A stretch of DNA of 64,000 nt from an uncultured Lachnospiraceae bacterium (GCA_947625465.1 CANQOK010000006.1:1-64000), one strand, 5' to 3'; shown: positions 35,248 through 45,012, counted from the stretch's first letter. Notes: generated from the sequence alone by a model not told the origin. Program-made: numbers and translations.

Positions 35248-35829
35248 TTACTGCTCCCGAAACCTGATCTCTCCGGTCTCGGGATTCATCGCATCTACGA
35301 TAGCCAGAGATTCCAACTGGATTCCCATGTCGCGAATTTTTTTGCCGCCCTGCTGAAATCCCTTTTCAATGCAGATGCCGATTCCTTCTACGGTAGCGCC
35401 GGCCGCCTCGACCAGTTCGATCAATCCCTGCAGCGCGCAGCCGTTTGCCAGGAAATCATCTACGATCAGCACATGATCCTGCGGACCGATAAACTTTTTG
35501 GAAACCATCACGTCATAGGTCCGTTTATGGGTAAAACTTTCCACCTTGGTCGTATAAACTTCACCGGACAGATTTACACTCTGCGCCTTTTTCGCGAACA
35601 GCACCGGTACGTCAAAACACTCTGCCACCACACAGGCAATCCCGATTCCGCTGGCTTCAATGGTAAGGATCTTATTGATCGGTTTATCGGCAAACAGCCT
35701 TTTAAATTCCATGCCCATCTCGTGAAATAATTTCACGTCCATTAAATGATTTAAAAAGCAGTCAACCTTCAGTACGTCGCCTTCCGCCAATATCCCGTCT
35801 TTTAAAATTCGTTCTTCCAACAGCTTCAT
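35248..35829 (-). CDS. xpt: xanthine phosphoribosyltransferase
   Basis: Xpt makes XMP from xanthine and PRPP, salvaging purine. The 193-residue protein is full length, with the early EASGIGIA segment and the PRPP-binding loop [11 protein letters not shown], and the family ending around ESLAIVDAM. It lies 28 bases after the xanthine dehydrogenase gene, so the same transcript makes both an enzyme that forms or consumes xanthine-type purines and one that captures xanthine. The gap is too short for a purine riboswitch of its own. Confidence 0.96.
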   Translation of the reverse strand: MKLLEERILKDGILAEGDVLKVDCFLNHLMDVKLFHEMGMEFKRLFADKPINKILTIEASGIGIACVVAECFDVPVLFAKKAQSVNLSGEVYTTKVESFTHKRTYDVMVSKKFIGPQDHVLIVDDFLANGCALQGLIELVEAAGATVEGIGICIEKGFQQGGKKIRDMGIQLESLAIVDAMNPETGEIRFREQ

Positions 35830-35857
35830 TTGTATTTTCTCCTTTTTCCGTCTGTAT

Positions 35858-38704
35858 CTATTTCGTTTGGCCTGTTCCTGTCACAATCTGCTCCGGCAGG
35901 ATCGGAAGCTCGCAAAACCGTTTGCCTGTCGCCTGATAAATCGCGTCCGCAATCGCCGGCAGCGGCGTATTGATCACGATTTCCCCGATCGATTTGGCGC
36001 CGAACGGTCCCTGCTCTTCATAGCTGTTTTCAAATGCCGCATGGATATGTCCCACATCTGTTCTGGCGGGGATCTTATACTGCATCAGGGAATTCTCATA
36101 GACCTGTCCTTTTTCTCCGTAAGTGATATTTTCCGACAGGGCCATCCCGATCCCCTGCAGGATTCCGCCTTCTGCCTGCACCCGCGCCAGATTGGGGTTA
36201 ATGGGTGTACCGCAGTCTACGGCGCTGTAGAAATCCACGACCTCCACATGACCGGTTTCCGGATCCAGTTCAATCTCTGCCGCGCCAACCATAAACGGAG
36301 GCGGAGAGACCGCCGAGCTGTGCGTATAGCTAGTTTCCAGCACGATATCATGGCCGCACATCGACGCGATCATCACATCTTCCAAAGAAACGGCTTCCGA
36401 TCTGTCCCCATCCGGCTTTAGGCGGTATACCTGTTTTCCGTCAAACTCCACCTGCTTCCGGTCACAGTTCAAAAGCTGCGCGCCCAGCAGGCAGATCCGG
36501 TTCCGAAGCTCCAGCGCGCATTTTTCCACCGCTTTTCCGGTTACATAAGTGGTACTGGAAGCATAAGAACCGGAATCATACGGAGAGAGATCCGTATCCG
36601 CGCTGAATACCGTGATCCGGTCAACTGAACATTCCAGTACCTGGGCGGCAATCTGTGCCAGAATCGTATCGCATCCGGTTCCCATATCAGCCGCGCCGAG
36701 CGTAAGGGTATAATAACCTTCTTCATTGACTTTCAGAGACGCGCCGCCTACATCGATTCCGGAAATACAGGAGCCCTGCATTGCCATCCCCATGCCCATG
36801 CTGCGGATCTTGCCGTTCGGCAGAACCCGAACCGGGAATTTTTCTTCCCACCGGCTCATTTCCTTTACCCGCGCAAGACACCGGTCCAGCGCGCAGCTTG
36901 TATTGACTTCGTTAAAATAGGCAGGCATGATCTGCCCTTCTTTTACGATATTCTGCTCCCGGATCGCAAACGGATCCATATGCAGCGCCGCCGCCAGCTC
37001 ATTCACGGCAGATTCTACGGCAAACAGTCCCTGCGTCGCGCCGTATCCCCGATAAGCGCCTGCCGCCATCCTGTTGGTATATACCACGTCGCTGACAAAC
37101 CGAAAGGCGTCCGCTTTCGCGTACAAAGGAATGGATTTATGTCCGGACAGACCGACCGTCGTCGGCCCGTGGTCTCCGTAAGCGCCCGTATTGGACAGCG
37201 TATACAGATCGATCCCGCGGATCTGTCCGTTCTTCATAGCTCCCAGCCGCACATGCATCTCCATTTCATGCCGGGGCGTAGAGGCTGTCATGGACTCTTC
37301 TCTGGTAAAGATCATTTTGCTCGGCTTTTTGGTCTTCCATGTGACAAACGCCGGATAAACCTCCGCCACAACCGTCTGCTTGGCTCCGAATCCGCCGCCG
37401 ATCCTGGGTTTGGAAACCCGCACCATAGACTGGGGAATTCCCAGCGCGTTCGCCACGATCCGCCGGCAGTGAAATACGATCTGCGTGGAACTGGTCACAT
37501 GTAGCCTTCCGTAGGTGTCGATGGTACAAAACGCCCGGAAGGTTTCCATCATGGTCTGCTGACAGGCTTTGGTATGATAGGTGCGGTCAATGACAATATC
37601 GCATTCCGACAGCACCTGCTCGATATCTCCGCCGCTGCTTTCTTCATGCGCGCAGAGATTCCGCTTATTGTCGGCTCCGACCGGGCAGAGGCTTTCCCAG
37701 TTTTCCTCCGGATGCACCAGGATCGGATTATCCAGCGCCTCCCGGAAATTCAGAACCGCATCCAGCACCTGATAGGTGACGCGGATCAGTTTTAAGGCTT
37801 TATTCACTGCTTTTTCCGTAGTTCCCGCCACAATCGCCACCGGTTCGCCTACATAGCGTACATGCCGGTCGAGGAGCAGCCGGTCGTATGGACTGGGTTC
37901 CGGATAGGTCTGTCCGGCGCAGGTGTAGCGTCTGCCATCCTGCGGCACATCTTCCCAGGTATAGATTGCTTCGATCCCCGGCACCTTCCGGGCGGCTTCC
38001 GTCTGCATGGTTTCTATGAACGCATTAGCGTGAGGCGAACGCAGCACTTTCACGATCAGGCACTCCTTAGGCGCCAGATCATCCGTATAAACCGGCTGAC
38101 CGGTTACCAGCTGCATCGCGTCTTTTTTCCGCACCGGCTGATTCACCTTATCGTAAACGCCTTCCGCCGCTTTCTCATGCCGTCCCTGACCGGGAATATC
38201 CGCCGGATTCTGGTAGGGCTCGCTTTCCGGCGCGGCTTCTCCGGCCTCCCGTTTCTTCTTCCAGTTCAGAAAATTCATCATGCCCCGAAGCTGACCTTCA
38301 TACCCGGAGCAGCGGCAGAGATTGCCCGCCAGATATTCCCGGATCTCCTGTTCCGTGGGATCCGGATTCTCCCGAAACAGCGCGATCGCATTCATAATAA
38401 AACCGGGATTGCAGAATCCGCACTGTTCCGCTCCCTGATCGGCAATAAACGCGCCGAACAAAGCCGCCTCCTGCTGCAGTCCTTCCATTGTGGTAACCCG
38501 ATGCCCGTCTGCCCGCGCCGCCAATACCGAACAGGACAGCACAGGCTTTTCATCCAGAAATACCGTGCACAGTCCGCAGTTGGAGGTCTCGCAGCCACGC
38601 TTCACACTATAGCAGCCCAGTTCCCGCACCAGATCGATCAGCAGCAGATCCGCCTCGATTTCTCTTTTGATTTTTTTCCCGTTTAAGGTAACCTGTATTT
38701 CCAT
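35858..38704 (-). CDS. xanthine dehydrogenase-type hydroxylase, fused 2Fe-2S and molybdopterin subunit
   Basis: The 948-residue protein joins the small and large subunits of a molybdenum hydroxylase. The N-terminal 2Fe-2S domain has Cys38, 43, 46, 58 (CETSNCGLC), and the second helical cluster domain has Cys95, 98, 130, 132 (CGFC, CRC). After a linker (about 150-190) the molybdopterin domain starts ([18 protein letters not shown]) and carries [18 protein letters not shown] and the catalytic Glu in [10 protein letters not shown]. The FAD subunit is the preceding gene, and xpt follows. Substrate is probably xanthine or a related purine, from context. The ATG at 38704 has GGGAGA six bases upstream, so I prefer it to the ATG at 38716. 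Confidence 0.93.
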   Translation of the reverse strand: MEIQVTLNGKKIKREIEADLLLIDLVRELGCYSVKRGCETSNCGLCTVFLDEKPVLSCSVLAARADGHRVTTMEGLQQEAALFGAFIADQGAEQCGFCNPGFIMNAIALFRENPDPTEQEIREYLAGNLCRCSGYEGQLRGMMNFLNWKKKREAGEAAPESEPYQNPADIPGQGRHEKAAEGVYDKVNQPVRKKDAMQLVTGQPVYTDDLAPKECLIVKVLRSPHANAFIETMQTEAARKVPGIEAIYTWEDVPQDGRRYTCAGQTYPEPSPYDRLLLDRHVRYVGEPVAIVAGTTEKAVNKALKLIRVTYQVLDAVLNFREALDNPILVHPEENWESLCPVGADNKRNLCAHEESSGGDIEQVLSECDIVIDRTYHTKACQQTMMETFRAFCTIDTYGRLHVTSSTQIVFHCRRIVANALGIPQSMVRVSKPRIGGGFGAKQTVVAEVYPAFVTWKTKKPSKMIFTREESMTASTPRHEMEMHVRLGAMKNGQIRGIDLYTLSNTGAYGDHGPTTVGLSGHKSIPLYAKADAFRFVSDVVYTNRMAAGAYRGYGATQGLFAVESAVNELAAALHMDPFAIREQNIVKEGQIMPAYFNEVNTSCALDRCLARVKEMSRWEEKFPVRVLPNGKIRSMGMGMAMQGSCISGIDVGGASLKVNEEGYYTLTLGAADMGTGCDTILAQIAAQVLECSVDRITVFSADTDLSPYDSGSYASSTTYVTGKAVEKCALELRNRICLLGAQLLNCDRKQVEFDGKQVYRLKPDGDRSEAVSLEDVMIASMCGHDIVLETSYTHSSAVSPPPFMVGAAEIELDPETGHVEVVDFYSAVDCGTPINPNLARVQAEGGILQGIGMALSENITYGEKGQVYENSLMQYKIPARTDVGHIHAAFENSYEEQGPFGAKSIGEIVINTPLPAIADAIYQATGKRFCELPILPEQIVTGTGQTK

Positions 38705-38719
38705 GGTTTCTCCCATTTT

Positions 38720-38753
38720 CTGATTATTGATCCGCCCTGATTATTGATCCGCC
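38720..38753. repeat. 17-base perfect tandem duplication
   Basis: CTGATTATTGATCCGCC occurs twice in a row (38720-38736 and 38737-38753). The right copy covers the last codons and stop of xdhB, and the left copy lies in the gap before the next gene. Confidence 0.9.
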
Positions 38754-39538
38754 GCATCCGCCAGCTGTCCGACTGCCCGGGTAACCAGCGTCTGTACCAG
38801 ACGGGTCCGGTATTCGGCGCTTCCCCGCAGATTGGAACCGGTCGGGATCTGTTCGGCCGCATATCTGCCGACTGCTTCCGCTTTTTCTCCGGTAAGCGGC
38901 GTCGAAAGCAGGTCGTCCGCTTCCGGCAGCAATATGGCCCGCTGCGGTCTTGCTCCGACGGCGATCCGCAGTTTGCCTTCCATACACGCCGCGGCGCAGG
39001 TCAGCACCGGAAAATCTGTATCCGTATTCCGCACGGACTGGTAAACATATGCCGCCGGCGTCTTTTTTACAAGGATCCGCACCAGAATATCCCGGTCATA
39101 TGGCATCGCGGCAAATTCACGCATCGGTTTGATTCCGCCCCGATATAATTCCACCTGACTGTCCAGAGCCAGAAAGAGCGTAAGCACGTCCGAAAAACCG
39201 TAACGGCCGAACAGACTGCCTCCGACCGTAGCGCTGTTGCGGAACTGCACCCCTACGATATGCCGCAGGGCTTCGCGTACCGCGCCGTCTGTATAGCGGT
39301 TCAGTCCTTCCTGCGTCTCCAGCTGCCGAAGCGTCGTCATGCAGCCGATACGGAAACAGTCCTCGTCTTCTTCTATGGTATCCAGTCCCAGTTCGGACAG
39401 GTCGATCGCTGTCTGTATCCTTCTTCGCTGCATCTTCAGCCACAGCATACCGCCTATGATCTGATTGCCCCGCTTCTGATTCAAGGTCCACGCCTCTTCC
39501 AGACTTTCCGCTTTTCTGTAGGTTTGTATCGTAATCAT
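38741..39538 (-). CDS. xdhB: FAD-binding subunit of xanthine dehydrogenase
   Basis: This subunit passes electrons from the Fe-S clusters to NAD through FAD. The 265-residue protein has the two FAD-binding regions of the family, though the first is altered: QIIGGMLWLKM where members usually have AGGTDL; the second is clear (VQFRNSATVGGSLFGRYGFSD). The C-terminal part (about 165-265) is the CO-dehydrogenase flavoprotein C-terminal type domain. It is first in the minus-strand xdh run and diverges from the molybdate-uptake operon across a 141-base gap. No good minus-strand promoter match stands out to me in that gap. Confidence 0.9.
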   Translation of the reverse strand: MITIQTYRKAESLEEAWTLNQKRGNQIIGGMLWLKMQRRRIQTAIDLSELGLDTIEEDEDCFRIGCMTTLRQLETQEGLNRYTDGAVREALRHIVGVQFRNSATVGGSLFGRYGFSDVLTLFLALDSQVELYRGGIKPMREFAAMPYDRDILVRILVKKTPAAYVYQSVRNTDTDFPVLTCAAACMEGKLRIAVGARPQRAILLPEADDLLSTPLTGEKAEAVGRYAAEQIPTGSNLRGSAEYRTRLVQTLVTRAVGQLADAADQ

Positions 39539-39599
39539 GTAGCTCTCCGTTCAGATTTCCGCAAATTTTTATTTCTTTCATAAGAATATCATATTTTAC

Positions 39600-39628
39600 T
39601 TGGCAAATAAACAAAATTTTGCTAGAAT
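39600..39628 (+). promoter_or_regulatory. promoter of the molybdate-type ABC operon
   Basis: TTGGCA (39600-39605), 17-base spacer, TAGAAT (39623-39628) with an extended TGC before it. The ModE-like operator begins at the next base. Confidence 0.85.
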
Positions 39629-39656
39629 ATCGTTGTATTTACAAAAATATAACGAT
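39629..39656. promoter_or_regulatory. ModE-type operator
   Basis: Arms ATCGTTGTATT (39629-39639) and AATATAACGAT (39646-39656) are inverted copies with a single mismatch and a 6-base spacer. E. coli ModE boxes have the form ATCGxTATATA-N6/7-TATATAACGAT, so the match is close. It covers the predicted transcription start, where binding would repress. Confidence 0.8.
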
Positions 39657-39679
39657 TTCTCGGAAAAACGGAGGAAAAA

Positions 39680-40801
39680 ATGAAGCAAAAAAACAAAACT
39701 CGAAACCAACTGATTTCCATTCTGCTGACGGCTGTTCTGATCCTGGGACTGACCGCCTGCGGAAATAATAACGCAAAGGAAGAGAACACGATTGAAAATC
39801 CGACCCCGACTTCCACGGCGCCGGAAACGACTGCCCCGGAATCCTATCCGTCAAACAACGCCGTTACCTATCCGGTTACCGTAAAGGACCAGCTCGGACG
39901 GGAAGTCACCATTGAAAAGGAACCGGAAAAACTGGTGAGCGGCTACTACATTTCGACCAGTCTGCTGATCGCGCTGGGCCTTCAGGACAAGCTGGTCGGC
40001 GTTGAGGCAAAGGCAGGGAGCCGGGGCATCTATCGGTTAAGCGCTCCCGATATCATTGACCTTCCCAGTGTCGGCACCGCAAAAGAATTTGACCTGGAAG
40101 GCTGCGCCGCGCTTTCTCCGGATCTGATCATTCTCCCGGCCAAGTTAAAGGATACCATTCCTTCTCTGGAAGAACTGGGGTTAAAGGTCATCGCGGTGAA
40201 CCCGGAAGATGCGGATCTGCTGGAAGAAGCCGTCACTCTGCTTGGCACGGCGACCAATACAAAGACGCGGGCCGAATCCCTTCTGGCTTTTCATGATGAG
40301 CAGCTGGCTCCGCTGACGGATCAGTTAAAGGGAACAGATTCCCCCGGCATTTATCTGGCAAGCAACAGCGCCCTGTTATCCTGCGCCGGCCCCGCCATGT
40401 ACCAGGACAGCCTGATCACACAGGCAGGCGGCGTCAATGCGGCCGCGGAGCTGACCGAGGACTACTGGGCAGATATTTCCTATGAACAGCTGCTTGCCTG
40501 GGACCCGGATTACATTATTTTGGCAGCGGACGCCGAATATACGGCAGATTCCGTATTGAAGGATGAAAACCTCAAAAACTGCACTGCTGTAAAAAACGGT
40601 CATGTCTATCAGTTCCCGAATGCCATCGAAGCATGGGACAGTCCGGTACCCAGCAGCATTTTAGGCAGTATGTGGCTTGCCTCCGTAATCCATGCCGACA
40701 CATATCCGGCAGACGCATGGAAACAGGCAGCAAAAAATTATTATGAAACTTTTTACGGATTTACGCCGGATTTGGAAAACCTTTATGAAAAAGCAAACTA
40801 G
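39680..40801 (+). CDS. ABC substrate-binding lipoprotein, probable molybdate/tungstate type
   Basis: The 373-residue lipoprotein (signal ending LGLTAC, then an Asn/Glu/Thr/Pro-rich linker) has the class III binding-protein fold used for iron-siderophores, cobalamin and, in MolA, molybdate. Landmarks are VTVKDQLGREVTIEKEPEKLV at the domain start, LSPDLIILPA, DISYEQLLAWDPDYIIL and the C-terminal helix. Its operon carries a FecCD-type permease, ATPase, ModE-like regulator and MocA-like transferase, and the promoter has a ModE box. Molybdate or tungstate is therefore the most likely ligand, by analogy with H. influenzae MolABC. Sequence alone would also fit an iron chelate. Confidence 0.85.
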   Translation: MKQKNKTRNQLISILLTAVLILGLTACGNNNAKEENTIENPTPTSTAPETTAPESYPSNNAVTYPVTVKDQLGREVTIEKEPEKLVSGYYISTSLLIALGLQDKLVGVEAKAGSRGIYRLSAPDIIDLPSVGTAKEFDLEGCAALSPDLIILPAKLKDTIPSLEELGLKVIAVNPEDADLLEEAVTLLGTATNTKTRAESLLAFHDEQLAPLTDQLKGTDSPGIYLASNSALLSCAGPAMYQDSLITQAGGVNAAAELTEDYWADISYEQLLAWDPDYIILAADAEYTADSVLKDENLKNCTAVKNGHVYQFPNAIEAWDSPVPSSILGSMWLASVIHADTYPADAWKQAAKNYYETFYGFTPDLENLYEKAN

Positions 40802-41765
40802 TCTGATCCTTGCCCTCACCCTTTTTGTGGGGGCAATGATTTTCTCTCTTTTTATCGGAAAATATCCGCTTACGTTACAACAGCTTCTGGCAGGAGATTC
40901 CATGCAGCAGACCGTCTTTTTGACGCTGCGCCTTCCCCGGACTCTGATCGCCGGACTAGGCGGTTTTGCCCTGGGAACGGCAGGATTTGTATTTCAGACT
41001 GTATTCCGCAATCCCCTGGCTGCGCCGGATATGATCGGCGTCTCCTCCGGTGCCAGCGCAGGCGCGGCGTTTGCCATTCTGTTTCTGCCTGCCTCCGCCA
41101 TGTCTGTCACACTGTCCGCGTTTGCGGGCGGACTGCTGGCGGTCCTCCTCGCCCTGATGCTGGCTTCGCTGGCGTCCGGAAAGGATCACGGCAGCATTGT
41201 TTTGGCGGGAATCGCCGTACATTCCATCGCGCAGACGGTTTTAATGCTTTTAAAGCTGACTGCCGATCCGGAAAAACAGCTGGCTTCCATTGAATACTGG
41301 ATCATGGGCAGCCTGAACGCCATTACGCTGCGTCAGATCCCGTTCTATTGTATTGTATGTATTCTGGGACTGCTCGGTATTTTCCTGCTGCACCGGCAGA
41401 TCCTTCTGTTATCCGTGGAAGAATCGGAAGCCCGGATGCTGGGCGTGGCGGTTGGGAAGCTCCGGCTTTTGATCCTGATCCTGGCGACCCTGGTGGTGGC
41501 TTCGGTGATCAGTCTGACCGGCATTATCAGCTTTATCGGACTGCTGGCGCCTCACATTGCCCGCCTGATCACACGGGACAACCGGCTTTCTACCCTGCTT
41601 TTAAGCGGACTGTTCGGCGGACTGCTGCTTACCGTTTCCGATATTCTGGCGCGCAGTACGGCTGCGAGTGAACTGCCGGTCAGCGTCTTTACTTCCCTCT
41701 TGGGCGCGCCGTTTTTACTGTATCTGATCATAAAAAAGAGTGACAATCCGTCGAAACTGAGGTAG
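40785..41765 (+). CDS. FecCD-family ABC permease
   Basis: The 326-residue permease has about nine to ten helices and the family's signatures: LRLPRTLIAGLGGFALGTAGFVFQ near residue 50, RNPLAAPDMIGVSSGA, ILAGIAV-like helix and the C-terminal GIISFIGLLAPHIAR coupling segment. Paired with the upstream binding protein and downstream ATPase it forms a type II importer. The ATG at 40785 overlaps the end of the binding-protein gene by 17 bases and follows TTTGGAAAA. A longer frame from 40692 would overlap much more and lacks a ribosome site. Confidence 0.92.
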   Translation: MKKQTSLILALTLFVGAMIFSLFIGKYPLTLQQLLAGDSMQQTVFLTLRLPRTLIAGLGGFALGTAGFVFQTVFRNPLAAPDMIGVSSGASAGAAFAILFLPASAMSVTLSAFAGGLLAVLLALMLASLASGKDHGSIVLAGIAVHSIAQTVLMLLKLTADPEKQLASIEYWIMGSLNAITLRQIPFYCIVCILGLLGIFLLHRQILLLSVEESEARMLGVAVGKLRLLILILATLVVASVISLTGIISFIGLLAPHIARLITRDNRLSTLLLSGLFGGLLLTVSDILARSTAASELPVSVFTSLLGAPFLLYLIIKKSDNPSKLR

Positions 41766-41769
41766 AATA

Positions 41770-42633
41770 ATGGGAAATGAAACACAAACACAGGTTCCTG
41801 TTTTACAGGCCATGCACATAGAAGCCGGATACGGACGGCGCCGGGTACTGACCGACGTTTCCTTTGCACTGGAAGGCGGCACGCTGACCGCTCTGCTGGG
41901 CGCGAACGGCTGCGGAAAAACTACGCTTCTGAAAGTGCTGTGCCGGCAGCTTCCCTACGCCGGCGACTGTATGCTGACCGGACAGGCTCTGCATACCCTG
42001 TCCGTAAGAGAACTGGCACGACAGATCAGTTATATTCCCCAGCGGACCGGAATTGCCATTTCCCTGCCGGTTCTGGACGTGGTGCTCATGGGCTTTAACC
42101 CGGTTCTGGGGATCCTCGAGCATCCCTCGAAACAGCAGAGACAACAGGCCCTGGAAGCGCTGCGAACCGTGGGAATGGACGCCTGCGCCGAACAGGATTA
42201 TCTGACGCTCAGCGAAGGGCAGAAGCAGCTCTGCATTCTGGCGCGCGCCATGATCGAACACTCCGTGCTTCTGCTGCTTGACGAACCGGAAAGCGCTCTG
42301 GATTTTCCCCACCGTCACGCGATGATGCGTCTGCTGTGTCAAATGATCGAAGGAACCGATAAAGCCGCTCTGATCAGTCTGCACGATCCTTCTCTGGCCC
42401 TCAATTACTGTCGGCAGATCCTGCTGCTGAAAGACGGCGTCTGTATCGGCAGCCTCCGGCCTGACAAGAATCCGCTCTCCGATATGCAGCGGGTATTGTC
42501 CGCTATTTACGGGCCGGTTCATCTGACGGCAGTCGGGGAAAACGGCACTCGCCAGCTTGTTATGCTGCCGGCCGAAAACGAGAATGGAGGATATTATGCA
42601 GCCCACAACCCGTATTTTTCTGCGAGACGATAA
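41770..42633 (+). CDS. ABC transporter ATPase
   Basis: The 287-residue ATPase energises the importer. Walker A is GANGCGKTT, the Q-loop is SYIPQRTG, the signature is LSEGQKQL (Glu-Gly-Gln instead of the common Gly-Gly-Gln), Walker B is LLLLDEPES and the switch His is in SLHDPS. It follows the permease stop by four bases. The last 38 bases of its frame overlap the start of the ModE-like gene. The family usually serves metal-chelate importers; here molybdate or tungstate is inferred from context. Confidence 0.93.
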   Translation: MGNETQTQVPVLQAMHIEAGYGRRRVLTDVSFALEGGTLTALLGANGCGKTTLLKVLCRQLPYAGDCMLTGQALHTLSVRELARQISYIPQRTGIAISLPVLDVVLMGFNPVLGILEHPSKQQRQQALEALRTVGMDACAEQDYLTLSEGQKQLCILARAMIEHSVLLLLDEPESALDFPHRHAMMRLLCQMIEGTDKAALISLHDPSLALNYCRQILLLKDGVCIGSLRPDKNPLSDMQRVLSAIYGPVHLTAVGENGTRQLVMLPAENENGGYYAAHNPYFSARR

Positions 42634-42931
42634 CGGTGAAAAGTTTTTCGGAGAAGGCCCCTGCCGGCTTTTAAAAGGGATTGCACGCACCGGTTCTCTC
42701 CGGGCCTCCGCCATGGAAATGCACATGGCGTACAGCAAGGCCAGTTACCTGATCCGGCATGCGGAAGCGGTTCTCGGTTTTCCGCTGACGGAAACCGTGA
42801 TCGGAGGAAAAGGAGGCGGCGGCAGCATTCTGACCGCCCGGGCAAAGGAGTTTATCGCGAAATATGAAGCCTACCGAGACGCCTGTTATGAGGCAAACGA
42901 AACCATCTATCGCAAAATCTTTTCAGACTGA
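42596..42931 (+). CDS. ModE-like winged-helix regulator without molybdate-binding domain
   Basis: The 111-residue protein matches the DNA-binding half of ModE: RIFLRDDNGEKFFGEGPCRLLKGIARTGSL at the start (a stretch with the LL-x-x-I-x-x-x-G-S-L pattern), then MAYSKASYLIRHAEAVLGFPL and GGKGGGGSILTARAKEFI. ModE of E. coli has two further MOP domains that bind molybdate; they are absent. The protein may bind its operator constitutively, sense metal differently, or work with another factor. The start at 42596 follows ATGGAGG. It overlaps the ATPase gene and the MocA-like gene on either side. A fitting operator lies at 39629-39656. Confidence 0.9.
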   Translation: MQPTTRIFLRDDNGEKFFGEGPCRLLKGIARTGSLRASAMEMHMAYSKASYLIRHAEAVLGFPLTETVIGGKGGGGSILTARAKEFIAKYEAYRDACYEANETIYRKIFSD

Positions 42932-43529
42932 AGCACCGTCTGCTCCGCCCGGACTGGGCTGTGTTCTGATGGCTTCCGGAAACAGCAGCCGTTTTGGCAG
43001 CAACAAGCTCCTGGCTTCTTTTTGCGGAGAACCTCTGATCTGCCGGATCCTTTCCGCCACTGACACGGATTCTATCCGAAAACGGATCGTCGTCACACGC
43101 AGTCCGGAAGTCGCCAAGCTGTGCAGACAAAAACAGGTAAATGTCCTTCTCCACGCCGAGCCTTACCGCAGCGATACGGTACGGCTTGGTTTAGACGCCG
43201 TAGGTTCGGAAGCCGGCTGCCTTTTCTGTTCCTGCGACCAGCCGCTTTTAACCAAAGAAAGCATCGAAGCGATGGCGCGTGCTTTTTTCGCGCAGCCTGC
43301 ATTTATCTACCGCCTCTCCAGCCAGACTGTCTGCGGCAATCCGATCCTGTTTCCAAAACAGTTTTATTCCGAGCTGCGGCAGCTTCCTGCCGGAAAAGGC
43401 GGCTCCTGTCTGATAAAAAAATACCCGCAGCAGGTACGCCTTGTACCCGCCGCGAGCATATATGAACTAAAAGATATCGACACCCCTGCCGACCTTTCTC
43501 TTTTAGAAAAAGAGGCAGAGCTGCTTTGA
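42864..43529 (+). CDS. MocA/MobA-like molybdenum cofactor nucleotidyltransferase
   Basis: The 221-residue protein is a nucleotidyltransferase of the MobA/MocA group, which adds CMP or GMP to molybdopterin; xanthine dehydrogenases use the CMP form made by MocA. Landmarks are VLMASGNSSRFGSNKLL at about 34-50 (the nucleotide loop, with Ser and Asn replacing the usual Gly-x-Ser-Arg-Met pattern), CDQPLLTKES, and GNPILFP, followed by GKGGSCLIKKYP. A variable Pro/Ser-rich start of about 30 residues overlaps the ModE-like gene by 68 bases; an ATG at 42888 is an alternative. The divergent xdh genes are the obvious recipients of the cofactor. Confidence 0.85.
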   Translation: MKPTETPVMRQTKPSIAKSFQTEAPSAPPGLGCVLMASGNSSRFGSNKLLASFCGEPLICRILSATDTDSIRKRIVVTRSPEVAKLCRQKQVNVLLHAEPYRSDTVRLGLDAVGSEAGCLFCSCDQPLLTKESIEAMARAFFAQPAFIYRLSSQTVCGNPILFPKQFYSELRQLPAGKGGSCLIKKYPQQVRLVPAASIYELKDIDTPADLSLLEKEAELL

Positions 43530-43531
43530 GC

Positions 43532-44980
43532 TTAATTGGCAGCTTCTTTCATTTTATTCAGTTCTTCCGCTTCTTTCTGATCAATCTCTTTATCCGCTTT
43601 ATCCTTCGGAAGCAGAATATTCAAAATGATCGCAACCATAGCTGCCGGTACAATACCGGAACCGCCGAAGATCAGCTGAATATATTCCGGCATATGTGCC
43701 AGAATCGTCGGATTTGCGCCCATACCGTAGCCAACGCCCAGCGCAACCGCTACGATAGAGATGCTTCTCGCAGTCAGCGGATTTCTGGTGATCATCTGGA
43801 TACCACTGATGACGATAGAGGAAAACATCATTACGGCAGCGCCGCCCAGTACAGCCTGCGGCATGATGGAAACCAGCGCGCCCAGCTTCGGGATCAGACC
43901 GCACAGGATCAAAAAGATGGCGCCGCATGCCAGCGCACCGCGGTTTACAACCTTTGTCATTGCGACCAGACCTACGTTCTGACTGAACGAAGTGTTCGGC
44001 AATACGCCAAATAAAGAAGCGATGGAGGAACCGATACCGTCGCAGACAACGCCGCCGGACAATTCCTTATCCGTTGCCTCCCGGTCCATACCGCCGATCA
44101 TAACGCCGGAGATATCGCCGACCGTCTCTACCGCCGTTACAATAAACATGATCATAACAGGCAGGATCGCACGCCAGTCAAATACCAGATCGACCGGCAT
44201 AACAGACGGGATCGCGAACCAGTCAGCTTCCGCCACGGCACTCCAGTCCAGAACCCAGGATTTGGTAGCGCCCGTCGCTTCAATCGTAGTCGGCAGCACC
44301 AGTCCCATAATGAACGCGGCGATGTAACCGGCAATGATACCGATCAGGATCGCTGACGAACTTAAAAAGCCCTTGGTACAGTGCTTTACAATCAAGATTA
44401 CAGCCAGCACAAAGAATGCCAGACAGATATTGGATACAGAGCCGAAATCCGGCGCAGTATTGCCGCCGCCGAATGAGTTGATCCCTACAGAGATCAAAGA
44501 CAGACCAATCGACAACACGACGGTACCGGTCACAACCGGCGGGAAAAACTTCCGAAGCGGTTTCAGGAAAAATCCCAGCACGCCTTCAAATAAACCACCG
44601 ATCAGAGACGCGCCCATCATAGCTCCATAGGTCACGATTCCGGTACCCATGGTCTTTGCCACGCCGCTGAACACGCCGATAAAGCCGGAGCTGGTACCCA
44701 TGATAATCGGTACTTTGCCGCCGATGGGGCCGATGGCAAACAACTGGATCAGTGTGACGATACCGGCCACTAACATGGCGTTTTGCAACAGGGAAATCTG
44801 CGTACTCGCAAAATCTGCGTTCCCTGCCAGGCCGCAGGCCCCCATAATCACCAACAACGGGGTCAGGTTGCCGACAAACATCGCCATAACATGCTGGATT
44901 CCCAAGGGGATCGCCTGTGACAGCGGCATCTTGCCTTCAAACTGAAATGCCTGCTCTGAAAGTCCTTTTGTACTTTTCAT
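43532..44980 (-). CDS. NCS2-family xanthine/uracil permease
   Basis: The 482-residue carrier has the 14-helix NCS2 layout. Landmarks are GIQHVMAMFVGNLTPLLVI near the start, GTSSGFIGVF, TAVETVGDISG and the NTSFSQNVGLVAMTKVVNR motif that is diagnostic for the family. The hydrophilic Lys/Glu-rich tail is short. Nearby xdh and xpt make xanthine or another purine the likely substrate; uracil is possible. It converges with the MocA-like gene with only two bases between the stops. Its promoter (45025-45053) lies inside the loop of the MATE terminator. Confidence 0.93.
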   Translation of the reverse strand: MKSTKGLSEQAFQFEGKMPLSQAIPLGIQHVMAMFVGNLTPLLVIMGACGLAGNADFASTQISLLQNAMLVAGIVTLIQLFAIGPIGGKVPIIMGTSSGFIGVFSGVAKTMGTGIVTYGAMMGASLIGGLFEGVLGFFLKPLRKFFPPVVTGTVVLSIGLSLISVGINSFGGGNTAPDFGSVSNICLAFFVLAVILIVKHCTKGFLSSSAILIGIIAGYIAAFIMGLVLPTTIEATGATKSWVLDWSAVAEADWFAIPSVMPVDLVFDWRAILPVMIMFIVTAVETVGDISGVMIGGMDREATDKELSGGVVCDGIGSSIASLFGVLPNTSFSQNVGLVAMTKVVNRGALACGAIFLILCGLIPKLGALVSIMPQAVLGGAAVMMFSSIVISGIQMITRNPLTARSISIVAVALGVGYGMGANPTILAHMPEYIQLIFGGSGIVPAAMVAIILNILLPKDKADKEIDQKEAEELNKMKEAAN

Positions 44981-45012
44981 AATACAGTTCTCCTTTTTCT
45001 CTTAAAGTAAAA

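Noticed and set aside
35829..35858. Purine riboswitch before xpt
   Set aside because: Only 28 bases separate xpt from the upstream gene, far too little for the aptamer.
37862..38686. A 274-codon plus-strand frame opposite xanthine dehydrogenase
   Set aside because: The Fe-S cysteine motifs on the minus strand are decisive; the plus frame is a shadow.
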